Below are positions 45,985-55,900 of a DNA stretch of 64,000 nt, one piece after another. Under the pieces are notes generated by a model. It worked only from the letters and a program-made list of their open reading frames with translations. It made no database searches and was not told where the DNA came from. Made by a program: the position numbers and the translations under genes. The stretch's first letter is position 1. Each line of letters begins with the position of its first letter. Source of the DNA: Prado023 sp964418695 (GTDB taxonomy: Bacteria > Actinomycetota > Actinomycetes > S36-B12 > CAIYMF01). The DNA lies in assembly GCA_964418695.1 (NCBI GenBank), contig CAYQMN010000015.1, positions 1 to 64,000 on the forward strand, in the 5' to 3' direction.

Positions 45985-46029
45985 GGTTGTCAGCGCAGAG
46001 GCCCTCGAATGGCCCCTGCGCTGACAACC
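45985..46029. promoter_or_regulatory. Perfect 14-bp inverted repeat between divergent uridine phosphorylase and adenosine deaminase
   Basis: GGTTGTCAGCGCAG (45985-45998) is inverted exactly at 46016-46029 with a 17-bp spacer, giving 31 bp between half-site centres, about three helical turns. GGCC inside the spacer extends the pairing. It lies in the shared promoter region, 29 bp from one start and 37 bp from the other, so it is a strong operator candidate; a hairpin role is less likely. Confidence 0.6.
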
Positions 46030-46052
46030 CGTCCCGGCCGGGCCCGCGCGGC

Positions 46053-46065
46053 TAGCCTTGCCGGC
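46053..46065 (+). promoter_or_regulatory. -10 box for a leaderless adenosine deaminase transcript
   Basis: TAGCCT (46053-46058), seven bases, then ATG 46066, with no ribosome site. It follows the 45985-46029 palindrome, which would cover the -35 region. Confidence 0.5.
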
Positions 46066-47148
46066 ATGACTCTGGACCGTGAGACCTGCCGGCGCGCGCC
46101 CAAGGCGCTGCTGCACGACCACCTCGACGGCGGGCTGCGCCCGGCGACGGTCGCCGAGCTCGCCGCCGAGTCCGGCTACGCAGACCTGCCGACCACCGAT
46201 CCGCAGGCGCTGGGCATCTGGTTCCGGGACGCCGCGGACTCCGGGTCGCTCGTGCGCTACCTGGAGACGTTCGCGCACACGGTCGGCGTGATGCAGAGCG
46301 AGTCGGCGCTGCGCCGGGTCGCGCGGGAGTGCGCGGAGGACCTGGCGGCAGACGGGGTGGTGTATGCCGAGGTCCGATTCGCCCCCGAGCTGCACACCGC
46401 CACCGGCCTGAGTCTGGAGCAGGTCGTGGACGCGGTGCTGGCCGGGTTCGCCGAGGGGGAGCGGGCCAGCGCCGAGCGGGGCACGCCGATCGTCGTGCGC
46501 GCACTGCTCGGAGCGATGCGCACCGCGGCCCGCAGCACCGAGATCGCCCGGCTGGTGGTCCAGTACCGCGACCGGGGTGTCGTCGGCTTCGACATCGCCG
46601 GGGCCGAGGAGGGCTACCCGCCCACCCGCCACCTGGACGCCTTCGAGTACCTGCGCCGCGAGAACGCACACTTCACGATCCACGCCGGCGAGGCGTTCGG
46701 GCTGCCGAGCATCTGGGAGGCGATCCAGTGGTGCGGCGCCGAGCGGCTGGGCCACGGCGTGCGGATCATGGACGACATCACCGTCGACGACGACGGGGCC
46801 GCGCACCTGGGCCGGCTGGCCGCGTACGTCCGCGACCGGCGGGTGCCGCTGGAGATGTGCCCGAGCTCGAACGTGCAGACCGGGGCGGTCGCCTCGATCG
46901 CCGAACACCCGATCGGGCTACTGCGCACGGCGGGCTTCCGAGTGACCGTCAACACCGACAATCGGCTGATGTCGCACACCTCGCTGAGCCAGGAGATGTA
47001 CCTGCTCAGCCAGGCGTTCGGCTACGGGCTGGCCGACCTGCGGTGGCTGACCGTGAACGCGATGAAGTCAGCGTTCATCCCGTTCGACCAGCGACTCGCG
47101 CTCATCACCGACGTCATCAAGCCCGGGTACGCGGCACTCGGGGCGTGA
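46066..47148 (+). CDS. add: Adenosine deaminase
   Basis: The 360-residue zinc enzyme deaminates adenosine or deoxyadenosine to inosine. Metal ligands His17 and His19 are in LLHDHLDGG, then His206 and Glu209 in HAGEAFGLPS, and Asp298 in NTDN. The usual second Asp is Asn299, a pattern I recall in mycobacterial and other actinobacterial adenosine deaminases, so activity is expected. It supplies inosine to the purine nucleoside phosphorylase. It starts without a ribosome site behind a leaderless-type promoter and shares a divergent regulatory region with uridine phosphorylase. Its last 32 bp overlap the end of the convergent kinase gene. Confidence 0.95.
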   Translation: MTLDRETCRRAPKALLHDHLDGGLRPATVAELAAESGYADLPTTDPQALGIWFRDAADSGSLVRYLETFAHTVGVMQSESALRRVARECAEDLAADGVVYAEVRFAPELHTATGLSLEQVVDAVLAGFAEGERASAERGTPIVVRALLGAMRTAARSTEIARLVVQYRDRGVVGFDIAGAEEGYPPTRHLDAFEYLRRENAHFTIHAGEAFGLPSIWEAIQWCGAERLGHGVRIMDDITVDDDGAAHLGRLAAYVRDRRVPLEMCPSSNVQTGAVASIAEHPIGLLRTAGFRVTVNTDNRLMSHTSLSQEMYLLSQAFGYGLADLRWLTVNAMKSAFIPFDQRLALITDVIKPGYAALGA

Positions 47149-47815
47149 GCCCGCGGCTCGGGCCGCCCGATCGGCCCGGGTCGCTCTCCGGCTCCGGCGG
47201 CCGGCTCGGCTGGATCGGGGCTCGGGAGCGGGCGGCCGCCAGTGCCTGGCGGGTCCCGGGGGCGTCCAGCGGCCGGCAGCCGCGGCCCATCGCCCGGCCT
47301 ACCACGCCAGGCTCGGCGCGGTGCAGCAGCAGGCCGCGGCGCAGGATCGTGACCGGGGGCTTGCGCCGCTCCCGCAGGTCGCGGGCGGCGCGGCGCACCA
47401 GGTTCTTCCACGGGGCGCGCCGGACGACGATCGCATCGAGCAGCAGCCCACGGGCGCTCAGCGCGGTGACCAGCTCGGGGGCGAAGATCCCCTCGGCGAC
47501 GAACGCACCGGTGCCGACGTCGACCACGTGCGTCCCGACCGGCCCGTCTGCGGCGAAGTCGTAGGTCGGCACGTCGGCGGTCCCGGTCGCGCAGAGCGTC
47601 TCGATGGCCGCCAGCGCGGCCTGCGCGTCCCAGCTTCCCGGGTCGTCCCAGTCGACGATGCCCAGCACCGGGTCGCGCGGCAGGGCCGGGTCCGAGCCGG
47701 GCCGGTAGAAGTCGTCCAGGTACAGCAGCGGCAGACCGGCCGCGCGGACCAGCGTGGACTTGCCCGAGCCGCTGGGCCCGGCGAGCAGGATCACCCGAGG
47801 CCCGGTCCGCGACAT
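47117..47815 (-). CDS. Uridine kinase-like P-loop nucleotide kinase
   Basis: The 232-residue protein has Walker A GPSGSGKST at 13-21, LLYLDDFYRPGSD (nucleoside-binding Asp) near 31-43, DWDDPGSWD and YDFAADG. The lid-like region is RRAARDLRERRKPP. Actinobacterial uridine-kinase-like proteins share this order and typically phosphorylate uridine or cytidine. The C-terminal 45 residues (PSRPPEPESDPGRS) are disordered and lie over the end of adenosine deaminase, on the opposite strand. CACAAT six bases before the ATG suggests a leaderless transcript. Role in salvage of uridine imported by the upstream system is inferred. Confidence 0.85.
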   Translation of the reverse strand: MSRTGPRVILLAGPSGSGKSTLVRAAGLPLLYLDDFYRPGSDPALPRDPVLGIVDWDDPGSWDAQAALAAIETLCATGTADVPTYDFAADGPVGTHVVDVGTGAFVAEGIFAPELVTALSARGLLLDAIVVRRAPWKNLVRRAARDLRERRKPPVTILRRGLLLHRAEPGVVGRAMGRGCRPLDAPGTRQALAAARSRAPIQPSRPPEPESDPGRSGGPSRGLTPRVPRTRA

Positions 47816-47911
47816 GGCCCGATTGTGTCGGGGGCCGGGGCCGGCCGGCGACCCGGCGCGCCCCGCCGTCGCGCGTGGGGCGGCCGGGGCGGACCGCGGC
47901 GGACCGCCTGG

Positions 47912-48352
47912 CTACCGGAACGGCCGGGCGAGCAGGTCGTCGATGTAGTCCTGCGGCGCTCCGGCTGCCTGGGCCGCGTCGATCATGATGTTCAGGTAGC
48001 GCGCGGACGGCAGTCCGCCCTCCCATGCGTCGACCACGTACAGCCACGCCATCTCGTCGCGGTCCAAGGTGGCGACTCGGACGTGGATCTTGCGGTGGAT
48101 GCCCAGGTCCGAGCCTTCCCAGCGATCCAGGAGCGGCTCGTCCTCGGGGGCGATGTCGTAGAGCATCACGTACACGCTGCTGCCGGGAGCCTCGACCACA
48201 GTGGCCAGCGCACCCTCCCAGCCAAGGTCCTCGCCGGCGAACGTAAGCCGCCAGTCCACCAGCCAGCCCGGACGCAGGACCGGCGAGTGCGGTGCCCGTT
48301 CCAGCATCTGGCGCGGATCGAGATTCGACCCGTACGCGGCGTACAGGACCAT
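47912..48352 (-). CDS. Gamma-glutamylcyclotransferase-fold protein
   Basis: The 146-residue protein begins MVLYAAYGSNLDPRQM; YGSNL is the substrate-binding signature of the GGCT/AIG2 family. LLDRWEGSDLG near 90 holds the candidate catalytic Glu, and VYVMLYDIAPEDEPLLD and WLYVVDAWEGGLPS are typical strands. ATG 48352 has TACCCT six bases upstream and no ribosome site, so I chose it over a longer upstream start. The true substrate is not known; many bacterial members are uncharacterised. The gene is divergent from the membrane-GH5 gene 79 bp away. Confidence 0.8.
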   Translation of the reverse strand: MVLYAAYGSNLDPRQMLERAPHSPVLRPGWLVDWRLTFAGEDLGWEGALATVVEAPGSSVYVMLYDIAPEDEPLLDRWEGSDLGIHRKIHVRVATLDRDEMAWLYVVDAWEGGLPSARYLNIMIDAAQAAGAPQDYIDDLLARPFR

Positions 48353-48431
48353 CCGCCCAGGGTAAGGCGCCCGTCCAGACCCACGCCCGGCCCGGCACTG
48401 CGGGTGCGTGAGGTGGGAGCGTGGGTGCGTC

Positions 48432-51320
48432 ATGATCGGGGGCGTGACCGACGCTCCGCGACCACCCGAGGACGACCCCTACGAGGACCTGGATCCCGAG
48501 ATCCGCCGGATACTCGAAGGCCTCGACGGCCACGAGGGTCCCGACGCGCAGAGTCCGCCCGCCGGGCCCACCGCCTACCCGACCACCCACCCGACGACCG
48601 TCCTGCCCGCGGGCGCGGGCCCGGGCTGGCCCACGGACGAGGCCGCGCAGGCCGATGCCGGTGACCCGGGTCGGCCCGGGACCTTCGCAGCCGAGATGGC
48701 GGGCGACCCGGCGGGTGCCCGGCGCACGGCTCTGGGGGCGGGCCTCGCCTGGGCCGCGACGGTGGTCGCCCTGGCCCTGGTCGACCCCTCCGGCCTGGGC
48801 GCGCCGATCGCCTGGGGCGGCGCCGACCTGATCGTGCAGCCCTGGTCGTGGCTGCAGTACCTCCTCTACGGCCCGCTCATGGTGGCGCTGGTGTGGCGCT
48901 GGTCCCGGCAGCTGCTGCGCAGCGCCTCGCCGGCCGCGCCTCGCCGCTGGGTTCTCGGGCGGACGTGGCTGCTCGTCGTGCTCGCGGTGCTGGCCGCCAA
49001 GCTCGTCTACTCGGTCGTGCTGATGCTGCCGGCGCTGATCGGCGGGGCCGGCGACGGGCTGCCGTGGCAGACCTCCTGGACGTACCTGGTCTGGGCGACC
49101 GGATTCGCCGGATTCAAGGCGCTGCTGCTGGGCTGGCTGCCCGGTGTGGTCGCCGCGCTGCTGTGGCGGCCGGGGCCGGCGCGGCGGGCGGGCACCGAGC
49201 CCCGGGTGCCGGAGCCGGCGATGGCGAGTCTGCCCGCCGCGGCGGTCGTGCTGGCGGTGGCGCTGCTCGGCGGGTGGCTGGCCGACCGCTGGTGGACCGG
49301 CTCCCCGGTCGGTTACGCCCACCCCACCGACTGGCGGCTTCTGGCCCCCACGGTCGCCTCCGGACCGGCCGGCCAGGCGGTGGCCCTGGGACTGCTCTGG
49401 CTGCTCCTGGCCGGCTCGATCTCGGCCACCCTGCGCCGGATCCCCGCCCCGCGCACCGGCAGCGCCCATCGGCTGGCCGGCGCGATCGCGGCGGTCGTCG
49501 CGGGGCTGGGGCTGGCGGTCGTCGAGTCCCTGGTCGCCCTGGTCATGGGCACCGACGTGGCCGGCGGCGAGGACCTGTGGATCGCGCCCTCGACGTACCT
49601 GCGCCTGATCGAGGGCCTCTCCTTCGGCCTGCTGATCGCGCCGGTCGCCGCGCTGGCGGTGTGGCTGGTCCCGCGGGCTCCGCGTCCGCAGTGGTCGCGG
49701 GCCGCTCTGGGGGGTGCGGTCGCGGTGGTGGCCGGCGCGGTCGTGCTGGTCACGGTCGGCCCTCGGGACTACGCCGGCGTGCCCCCGCTGGCGCGGCAGG
49801 CCGATCCGGTCGCCATGCCCGCCCAACCCACGGTCGAGCCCGGCCAGCCCGCAGCCCCCGGGCGGATCACCGTGCGCCGCGACGCGGACGGCAGCGCCGT
49901 GCTGGCCGACCAGTCCGGCGCCCAGGTGGTGCTGCGCGGGGTCAACGTCAACGCCCTGGGCGACTACTACGCCGCCGACCCGGCCATTGCGACCGTGGCC
50001 CCGCTCACCGAGGCGGACTTCTCCGACATGGCCGCGATGGGGTTCGACGTGGTCCGGCTGATCCTGAGCTGGTCCAAGGTGCAGCCCCAGCCCGACACGG
50101 TCGACGAGGCGTACCTGGCCCAGATCCGCCAGGCCGTGGCCTGGGCCGGCGCGTACGGGATCCACGTCGTGCTGGACATGCACCAGGATGCGTGGGGCAA
50201 GTCGGTCGTGGCCCCGGCCGGCACGACCTGCCGCACGGGCACCTCGCCGATGACCGGCTGGGACGGCGCCCCGGAGTGGGCGTCCCTGGACGACGGCGCC
50301 CCGCCCTGCCAGTTCACCGGCCGTGATCTGGCGCCCAACGTGCTGCGCTCGTTCAGCTCGTTCTACGCCAACCGCTCGGACATCGAGACCCAGCTGGTCG
50401 CGTCGTGGGGCCGGATCGCGCAGGAGTTCGGCGGCAACCCGACCGTCGTCGGCTACGACCTGCTCAACGAGCCGTCGTTCGCCGAGCAGGCCCCGCTGAC
50501 CAGCGGGATGCTGCTGGGCCGCTACCACGCCCGGGCGATCGCGGCGATCCGCGAGGGGGAGGCAAAGGCCACCGGCGGCTACCCGCACCCGATCTTCCTG
50601 GAGCCGAGCATCTGGTGGTCCGGGTTCGGGCTGGACCCGCTGCCGCCGCGCGGGTTCACCACCGACTCGCAGATCGTGTTCGCCCCGCACCTCTACAACG
50701 AGTCGATCACCACCGACCAGTCCCTGGGCGTGACGCTGGTGGGGGTCGAGCGCGGCTGGGCGCTGGCGCAGCGCGCGGCGCAGACCTGGGGCGTGCCGAT
50801 GTGGGTCGGCGAGTGGGGATCGTGGCGCGACGCCGAGACGAACAAGGCGTACTACCAGCGGTTCATGGCCCAGGCCGACGCGACGCTGACGGGAACCGCG
50901 ATCTGGCAGTGGAAGCAGGCGTGCGGCGACCCGCACACCTGGCCCGACAAGGAGAGCGGGAACATCCGGCGGATGGCCTGCCCCGAGGGCACCCCGCTGC
51001 CGACCGACACCGTGGAGCTGGCCCCGGTGACCCGGGCCTACGCGCGCAGCGCGCCGGGTCGGCTGCTCAGCGTGCAGACCTCGGGCGAGGCGCTGACGAT
51101 CACCGGCACGCGGTCGGGCGCCGGCCCGGTCTCGGGCACCCCCAGCGACTGCACGCTGGACGTGTGGGTGCCCGGCACCGATCAGCCCGTGCTCTCCCCC
51201 ACCAACGTCACCGACCTGACCACCGTGAAGGTGCCGGCCGGGGACCAGGCCCAAGCCCCCTCGGGCGGCTGGCGAGTCATCGGCTGCGCGACGGGCGACT
51301 ACAAGCTGAGGGTGTCGTAG
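48432..51320 (+). CDS. Membrane protein fused to a GH5 glycosidase (endoglycoceramidase-like)
   Basis: The 962-residue protein begins with a disordered, acidic Pro-rich region (1-95). About nine transmembrane helices follow (100-118, 139-155, 177-200 and on to about 455), then a GH5 barrel (about 490-870) and a C-terminal beta domain. HQD motif MHQDAWGK at 582-589, acid/base Glu680 in YDLLNEPSF and nucleophile Glu794 in WVGEWGSW are present. MHQDAWGK with a long Cys-containing loop after it resembles endoglycoceramidases. The signal-less membrane anchor puts the enzyme outside the cell. Two starts are possible: 48432 (GGGAGC upstream) or GTG 48444 (CATGAT 7 nt upstream, leaderless). Substrate unproven; glycolipid or beta-glucan are both possible. 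Confidence 0.88.
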   Translation: MIGGVTDAPRPPEDDPYEDLDPEIRRILEGLDGHEGPDAQSPPAGPTAYPTTHPTTVLPAGAGPGWPTDEAAQADAGDPGRPGTFAAEMAGDPAGARRTALGAGLAWAATVVALALVDPSGLGAPIAWGGADLIVQPWSWLQYLLYGPLMVALVWRWSRQLLRSASPAAPRRWVLGRTWLLVVLAVLAAKLVYSVVLMLPALIGGAGDGLPWQTSWTYLVWATGFAGFKALLLGWLPGVVAALLWRPGPARRAGTEPRVPEPAMASLPAAAVVLAVALLGGWLADRWWTGSPVGYAHPTDWRLLAPTVASGPAGQAVALGLLWLLLAGSISATLRRIPAPRTGSAHRLAGAIAAVVAGLGLAVVESLVALVMGTDVAGGEDLWIAPSTYLRLIEGLSFGLLIAPVAALAVWLVPRAPRPQWSRAALGGAVAVVAGAVVLVTVGPRDYAGVPPLARQADPVAMPAQPTVEPGQPAAPGRITVRRDADGSAVLADQSGAQVVLRGVNVNALGDYYAADPAIATVAPLTEADFSDMAAMGFDVVRLILSWSKVQPQPDTVDEAYLAQIRQAVAWAGAYGIHVVLDMHQDAWGKSVVAPAGTTCRTGTSPMTGWDGAPEWASLDDGAPPCQFTGRDLAPNVLRSFSSFYANRSDIETQLVASWGRIAQEFGGNPTVVGYDLLNEPSFAEQAPLTSGMLLGRYHARAIAAIREGEAKATGGYPHPIFLEPSIWWSGFGLDPLPPRGFTTDSQIVFAPHLYNESITTDQSLGVTLVGVERGWALAQRAAQTWGVPMWVGEWGSWRDAETNKAYYQRFMAQADATLTGTAIWQWKQACGDPHTWPDKESGNIRRMACPEGTPLPTDTVELAPVTRAYARSAPGRLLSVQTSGEALTITGTRSGAGPVSGTPSDCTLDVWVPGTDQPVLSPTNVTDLTTVKVPAGDQAQAPSGGWRVIGCATGDYKLRVS

Positions 51321-51369
51321 GCAGGGGTACCGGCCCCCTATCGGGCGGTGGTACGCGATGATCGCGCGC

Positions 51370-52746
51370 ATGAGTCGCGTGGTCATCGTGGGCGGCGGGC
51401 CCGGCGGGTACGAGGCGGCGCTGGTCGCCGCGCAGATGGGCGCCGAGGTCACGCTCGTGGACCGCGACGGCATCGGCGGCTCCGCGGTACTCACCGACTG
51501 CGTGCCGAGCAAGGCGCTGCTCGCCGTGGCCGAGACGGTGACCGGGGTCCGCGAGAGCGTGTCGCTCGGGATCACCGGGGCGGCCGACGCGATCGGCGTG
51601 GACCTGGCCGCGGTCAACGCCCGCATCCTCGGCCTGGCCCGCTCGCAGAGCGCGGACACCGCCGCCCGCTGCCTGCGCGAGGGGGTCCGGCTCGTGTCGG
51701 GCACGGGACGGCTGGTCGGCCCGGACGCCGTCGAGGTCGACCTGGCCGAGGGCGGCACCGACCGGCTGGCGGCCGACACGATCCTGCTGGCCACCGGCGC
51801 CCGGCCGCGCGTGCTGGCGACCGCGGTCCCCGACGGGGAGCGCATCCTCTCCTGGGACCAGGTGTACGCACTGGACCGAGCGCCCGAGCGGCTGATCGTG
51901 GTCGGCTCCGGCGTCACCGGCGCGGAGTTCGCCTGCGCGTACCAGGCGCTGGGCTCGCAGGTCGTGCTGGTCTCCAGCCGCGACCGGGTGCTGCCCGGCG
52001 AGGACGTCGACGCCGCCGCGGTCCTCGAGGACGTCTTCGGCCGCCGCGGGATGACCGTGATGCGCCGCAGCCGCGCGACGACGGCCACCCGGACCGCCGA
52101 CGGGGTCGCGGTCACGCTGGGCGACGGGACGGTCGTCGAGGGGACGCACTGCCTGATGGCGGTCGGCTCGGTGCCCAACACCGATCACCTGGGCCTGGCC
52201 GGCGCGGGCGTGCGGACCGCAGCCTCCGGTCACATCGAGGTCGACCGAGTCTCGCGCACCTCCGCGCGCGGGGTGTACGCGGCCGGGGACTGCACCGGGG
52301 TGCTGCTGCTGGCCTCGGTCGCCGCGATGCAGGGCCGCATCGCGATGTGGCACGTGCTGGGCGGCGCGGTCTCGCCACTGGACCTGCGCACGGTGAGCTC
52401 CAACGTCTTCACCGACCCGGAGATCGCCACGGTTGGCTACACCCAGGCCGACGTCGACTCGGGCCGGGTGGATGCCGAGGCGGTGCTGCTCCCGCTGGCC
52501 ACGAACGCGCGGGCCAAGATGCTCGGGATCACCGATGGCTTCGTCAAGGTGATCTGCCGGGTGGGCACCCGGACGGTGGTCGGCGGGGTGGTCGTGGCGC
52601 CCAAGGCGTCCGAGCTGGTCTTCGGCCTGGCCCTGGCGGTCGAGCAGCGGATGACCGTGGACGCCGTCGCCGCCACCTTCACCGTGTACCCGTCGCTGTC
52701 CGGCTCGCTGGCCGAGGCGGCCCGCCGGCTGCGCGCCTTCGACTGA
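51370..52746 (+). CDS. lpdA: NAD(P)H-dependent flavoprotein of the LpdA (Rv3303c) type
   Basis: The 458-residue protein has the disulfide-reductase fold: FAD motif VVIVGGGPGGYEAAL at 4-18, NAD motif VVGSGVTGAEFACAY near 178 and GVYAAGDCTGV near 302, then the dimerisation domain. The redox-active pair is missing. In place of CxxxxC the loop reads GIGGSAVLTDCVPSK with a single Cys (44), as in mycobacterial LpdA, an NAD(P)H:quinone reductase rather than a lipoamide dehydrogenase. The C-terminal HxxxxE dyad is also absent. ATG 51370 has GATGAT 7 nt upstream; ATG 51358 is an alternative. No partner 2-oxo acid dehydrogenase genes are nearby. Confidence 0.88.
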   Translation: MSRVVIVGGGPGGYEAALVAAQMGAEVTLVDRDGIGGSAVLTDCVPSKALLAVAETVTGVRESVSLGITGAADAIGVDLAAVNARILGLARSQSADTAARCLREGVRLVSGTGRLVGPDAVEVDLAEGGTDRLAADTILLATGARPRVLATAVPDGERILSWDQVYALDRAPERLIVVGSGVTGAEFACAYQALGSQVVLVSSRDRVLPGEDVDAAAVLEDVFGRRGMTVMRRSRATTATRTADGVAVTLGDGTVVEGTHCLMAVGSVPNTDHLGLAGAGVRTAASGHIEVDRVSRTSARGVYAAGDCTGVLLLASVAAMQGRIAMWHVLGGAVSPLDLRTVSSNVFTDPEIATVGYTQADVDSGRVDAEAVLLPLATNARAKMLGITDGFVKVICRVGTRTVVGGVVVAPKASELVFGLALAVEQRMTVDAVAATFTVYPSLSGSLAEAARRLRAFD

Positions 52747-52926
52747 GCGGGCTCCCCGACGCGCGGCGTCCCCGAGGGGCGGCGAGGGATCGCCCGCCGT
52801 GCTCGCGCCGTTCAGCAACACGCGAGGCCGCCGCCGTACAGTCGAGCGACGGCGAGCGACGGGATCGCCTGCCACATGGCGCCGGGCTGCGTCCTGAGGT
52901 CGGTGCGACGGGGCGAAGGGGAGGGG

Positions 52927-55900
52927 ATGTCGAGGCTGCGCGCGGGGCGGGCTGTGCTGGGTGCCCTGCTCTGCGTCGGCCTGTTCGTGGGGCTGTCCGC
53001 CGCGCCGGCCCAGGCCGCCGACATCGCCTCCGACGGTCCCTTGCGACTGGTGCGCGTGACGCCCGAGCTCAACTGCCACGTCAACCATGTGCTGGACGCC
53101 CAGCCGGAGTGGTACGGGGGCACGGCGTGCGGGACGTTCATCTCGCTCAACGGCGTCCTGCACGGGCCCACGTCCGTCCCGGGCGGGAATGGCGCGACGC
53201 CGCGGATGTCCTTCACGCGCGTGAGCCAGTCGGCGGTGACCGGGTCCGGAACTGAGGCGGACCCGTACACCATCGTCACGGTCGTGGATGCCGGCACCCG
53301 AGCCAGGCTGGTGCAGACCGACACGTACGTCGTCGGTCGTGAGTTCTACGACACCTCGGTGACGGTCACGAACCTCACCGCCGCGACCCAGGTGGGGCAG
53401 CTGTACACCGCAGCGGACTGCTTCCTGCAGGACTCCGATCTGGGATACGGCCGCATCAGCGGGTCGGCGCCGGCCTGCACCACCGCTCCCACGCCTGGCA
53501 GCCGCGTCGAGCAGCTCCTCCCGCGCACCGGCGACAACGCGTTCTTCGAGGGCCTCTACAGCACGCTGTGGTCCCAGATCGGAGCCCAGCGGCCCCTGTC
53601 GAACACCTGCCAGTGCGACACCCGGGTCGACAACGCGATCGGCATCTCGTGGCCGGTCGAGCTGGCGGCGTCGGCGTCACGCAGCTGGGAGTGGTCGACC
53701 CTCTTCTCGCCAGGTGGCGACGTGCCCATCATCGTGACCGCGACCGCCCACGCACCCACCTCGACCCCCGGCGCCACCAACGGCTACCGCATCAATGTGG
53801 TCAACGACAACGAGGGTGGCACGGTCGTGTCCTCGATCGTCGCGACCTTGCCCGAGGGCTTCACCTACCGGCCCGGCAGCACGTCCGGCGTCACGTCGGG
53901 GGACCCGGCGGTCTCCGGGCGCACGCTGACCTGGACCGGCCCGTTCGCGCTGCCGAGCTACGGCACGATCGCGCTGGACCTGGACGTGCGGGTCGCCGAT
54001 GCTCCGGGCACCTATGCGCTGGCGGCGACGGCGACCGTGCCCAACCTCGACGTCAGCCCGGTCGAGGGCGCCACGATCGACGTCGTGCCCGAAGCCGACC
54101 TCGCGCTGAGCAAGACGGTGTCGGCGCCGACGGTCGTGGCCGGTGGAGCCGGAGTCACCTACCAGCTGACCGCGCGCAACGCCGGGCCGTCCCCGGCCAG
54201 CGGGGTGTTCGTCACCGACGTCCTCCCCGCCGGACTGAGCTTCTCGGCAGCGACGAGCTCTCCGAGCTGCTTCGCGGTGGGCAGCCAGGTCCGGTGCGAC
54301 ATCGGCACGTTGGACGTGGGGTCGCAGGCCGCGGTGACCGTCGGGGTCACCGTCCCCTCGACGGCAACGGCGGGCATTCGCACCAACTCGGCCCGAGTGA
54401 GCGGGGTGGCCAACGACCCGGACCTCGCCGACAACGCGGCGAGCGTCCCGGTGACCGTCACCAGGTCCGCCGACCTCTCGATCGCCAAGTCGGCCGACTC
54501 GGCCACCTCCATCGCGGGCGGCACCACCACGTACACGATCACCGTGCGCAACGCCGGCCCCTCGCAGACCACGGCCACGGTCACCGATGTCGTCCCGGCG
54601 GGATTCACCGCCACCAGCGCCTCGTCCGGCTGCACCCTGCCGGGCGGGCCGCGCTGCACGGCTGCCCTGGCCGCCGGGGCTTCGCGCACGTTCACGCTGA
54701 CCGGGACCGTCTCGGCCGCGCTGCCTGCCGGCACGGTGCTCACGAACACGGCCACGGTCAGCACCACCGATCCCGACCCCAACCCCGCCAACGACACAGC
54801 CGCCGTGAGCACCACGGTCCAGCGCTCGACCGACCTGCGCATCGAGAAGACCCTCGACGCTGCCGGGCTGCGGGCCGGGTCGACGGGCGTCTTCCAGATC
54901 ACCGTGACCAACGCCGGCCCGTCGGTTGCCTCCCAGGTGACGGTGACCGACGTCCTGCCCGCGGGCACGGTGTTCTCCGCAGGCGCCTCCACACCCGGCT
55001 GCTCGGCCGCCGCGACCCCTGGTGCGACAGTGACCTGCCCGCTGGGCACCCTGCAGCCCGGTCAGGTCCTCACGCTGAGCATCGGCGCGGCCGTCTCCGC
55101 CGCGACTCCGCAGGGGACCGTCCTGTCCAACACGGCCGGCGTCGAGGGGGCCGAGCCCGACCCGACGCCGGAGAACAACTCGGCGACCGCGACCGGCGCG
55201 GTCACCCGGCTCGTGGACCTGTCGGTGGCCAAGACCAGCAAGACCGAGCCCGTCACGGCCGGCGCCCCGGTCACGTACCTGCTCACACTTGCGAATGCGG
55301 GCCCGTCCGACGCGTCGAACGTCGTCATGACCGACCCGCTGCCCTCGGCGCTGGGCTCGCCCGCCGCGACGGTGACCTTCGGGACCGGCAGCTGCGAGGC
55401 GGCGGCGACCGTCACGTGCACGTTCCCGACCCTCGCGGCGGGGCAGACGGCGAGCGTGGAGATCACCGCGACGGTGGATCCCGCGCAGCCGCCGGGGCCG
55501 CTGACCAACACCGCCTCGGTCACCTCGACCGAGCCCGACGCGCAGCCGGAGAAGAACACCGGGACCGAGACCACCGACGTCGTCGCCACGACCGGTCTCA
55601 TCGCCTCGAAGGTGGACAGCCACACCCCCGCCGTCGCCGGAGACCCGCTCTCGTACACCGTCACGGTGACCAACCAGGGGCCGTCCACCGCGACCGGGGT
55701 CGCCCTGACCGATCCGCTGCCCGACGGGTTCACGGCCACCGACGTGAGCTCGTCGGCGTGCACCCTCGGGCCGGGCTCCGTGACCTGTCCCGACCTGGGC
55801 ACCCTCGCCCCCGGTGGCTCGGTCGCTGTGACGATCGAGGGCCGGGTGGCTGCCTCGATGGCGACCGGAGCAGTTCTGGAGAACACCGCGACGGCCACCG

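Noticed and set aside
51370..52746. Dihydrolipoamide dehydrogenase
   Set aside because: Only one of the two active-site Cys is present and the catalytic His-Glu dyad is missing, as in LpdA/Rv3303c.
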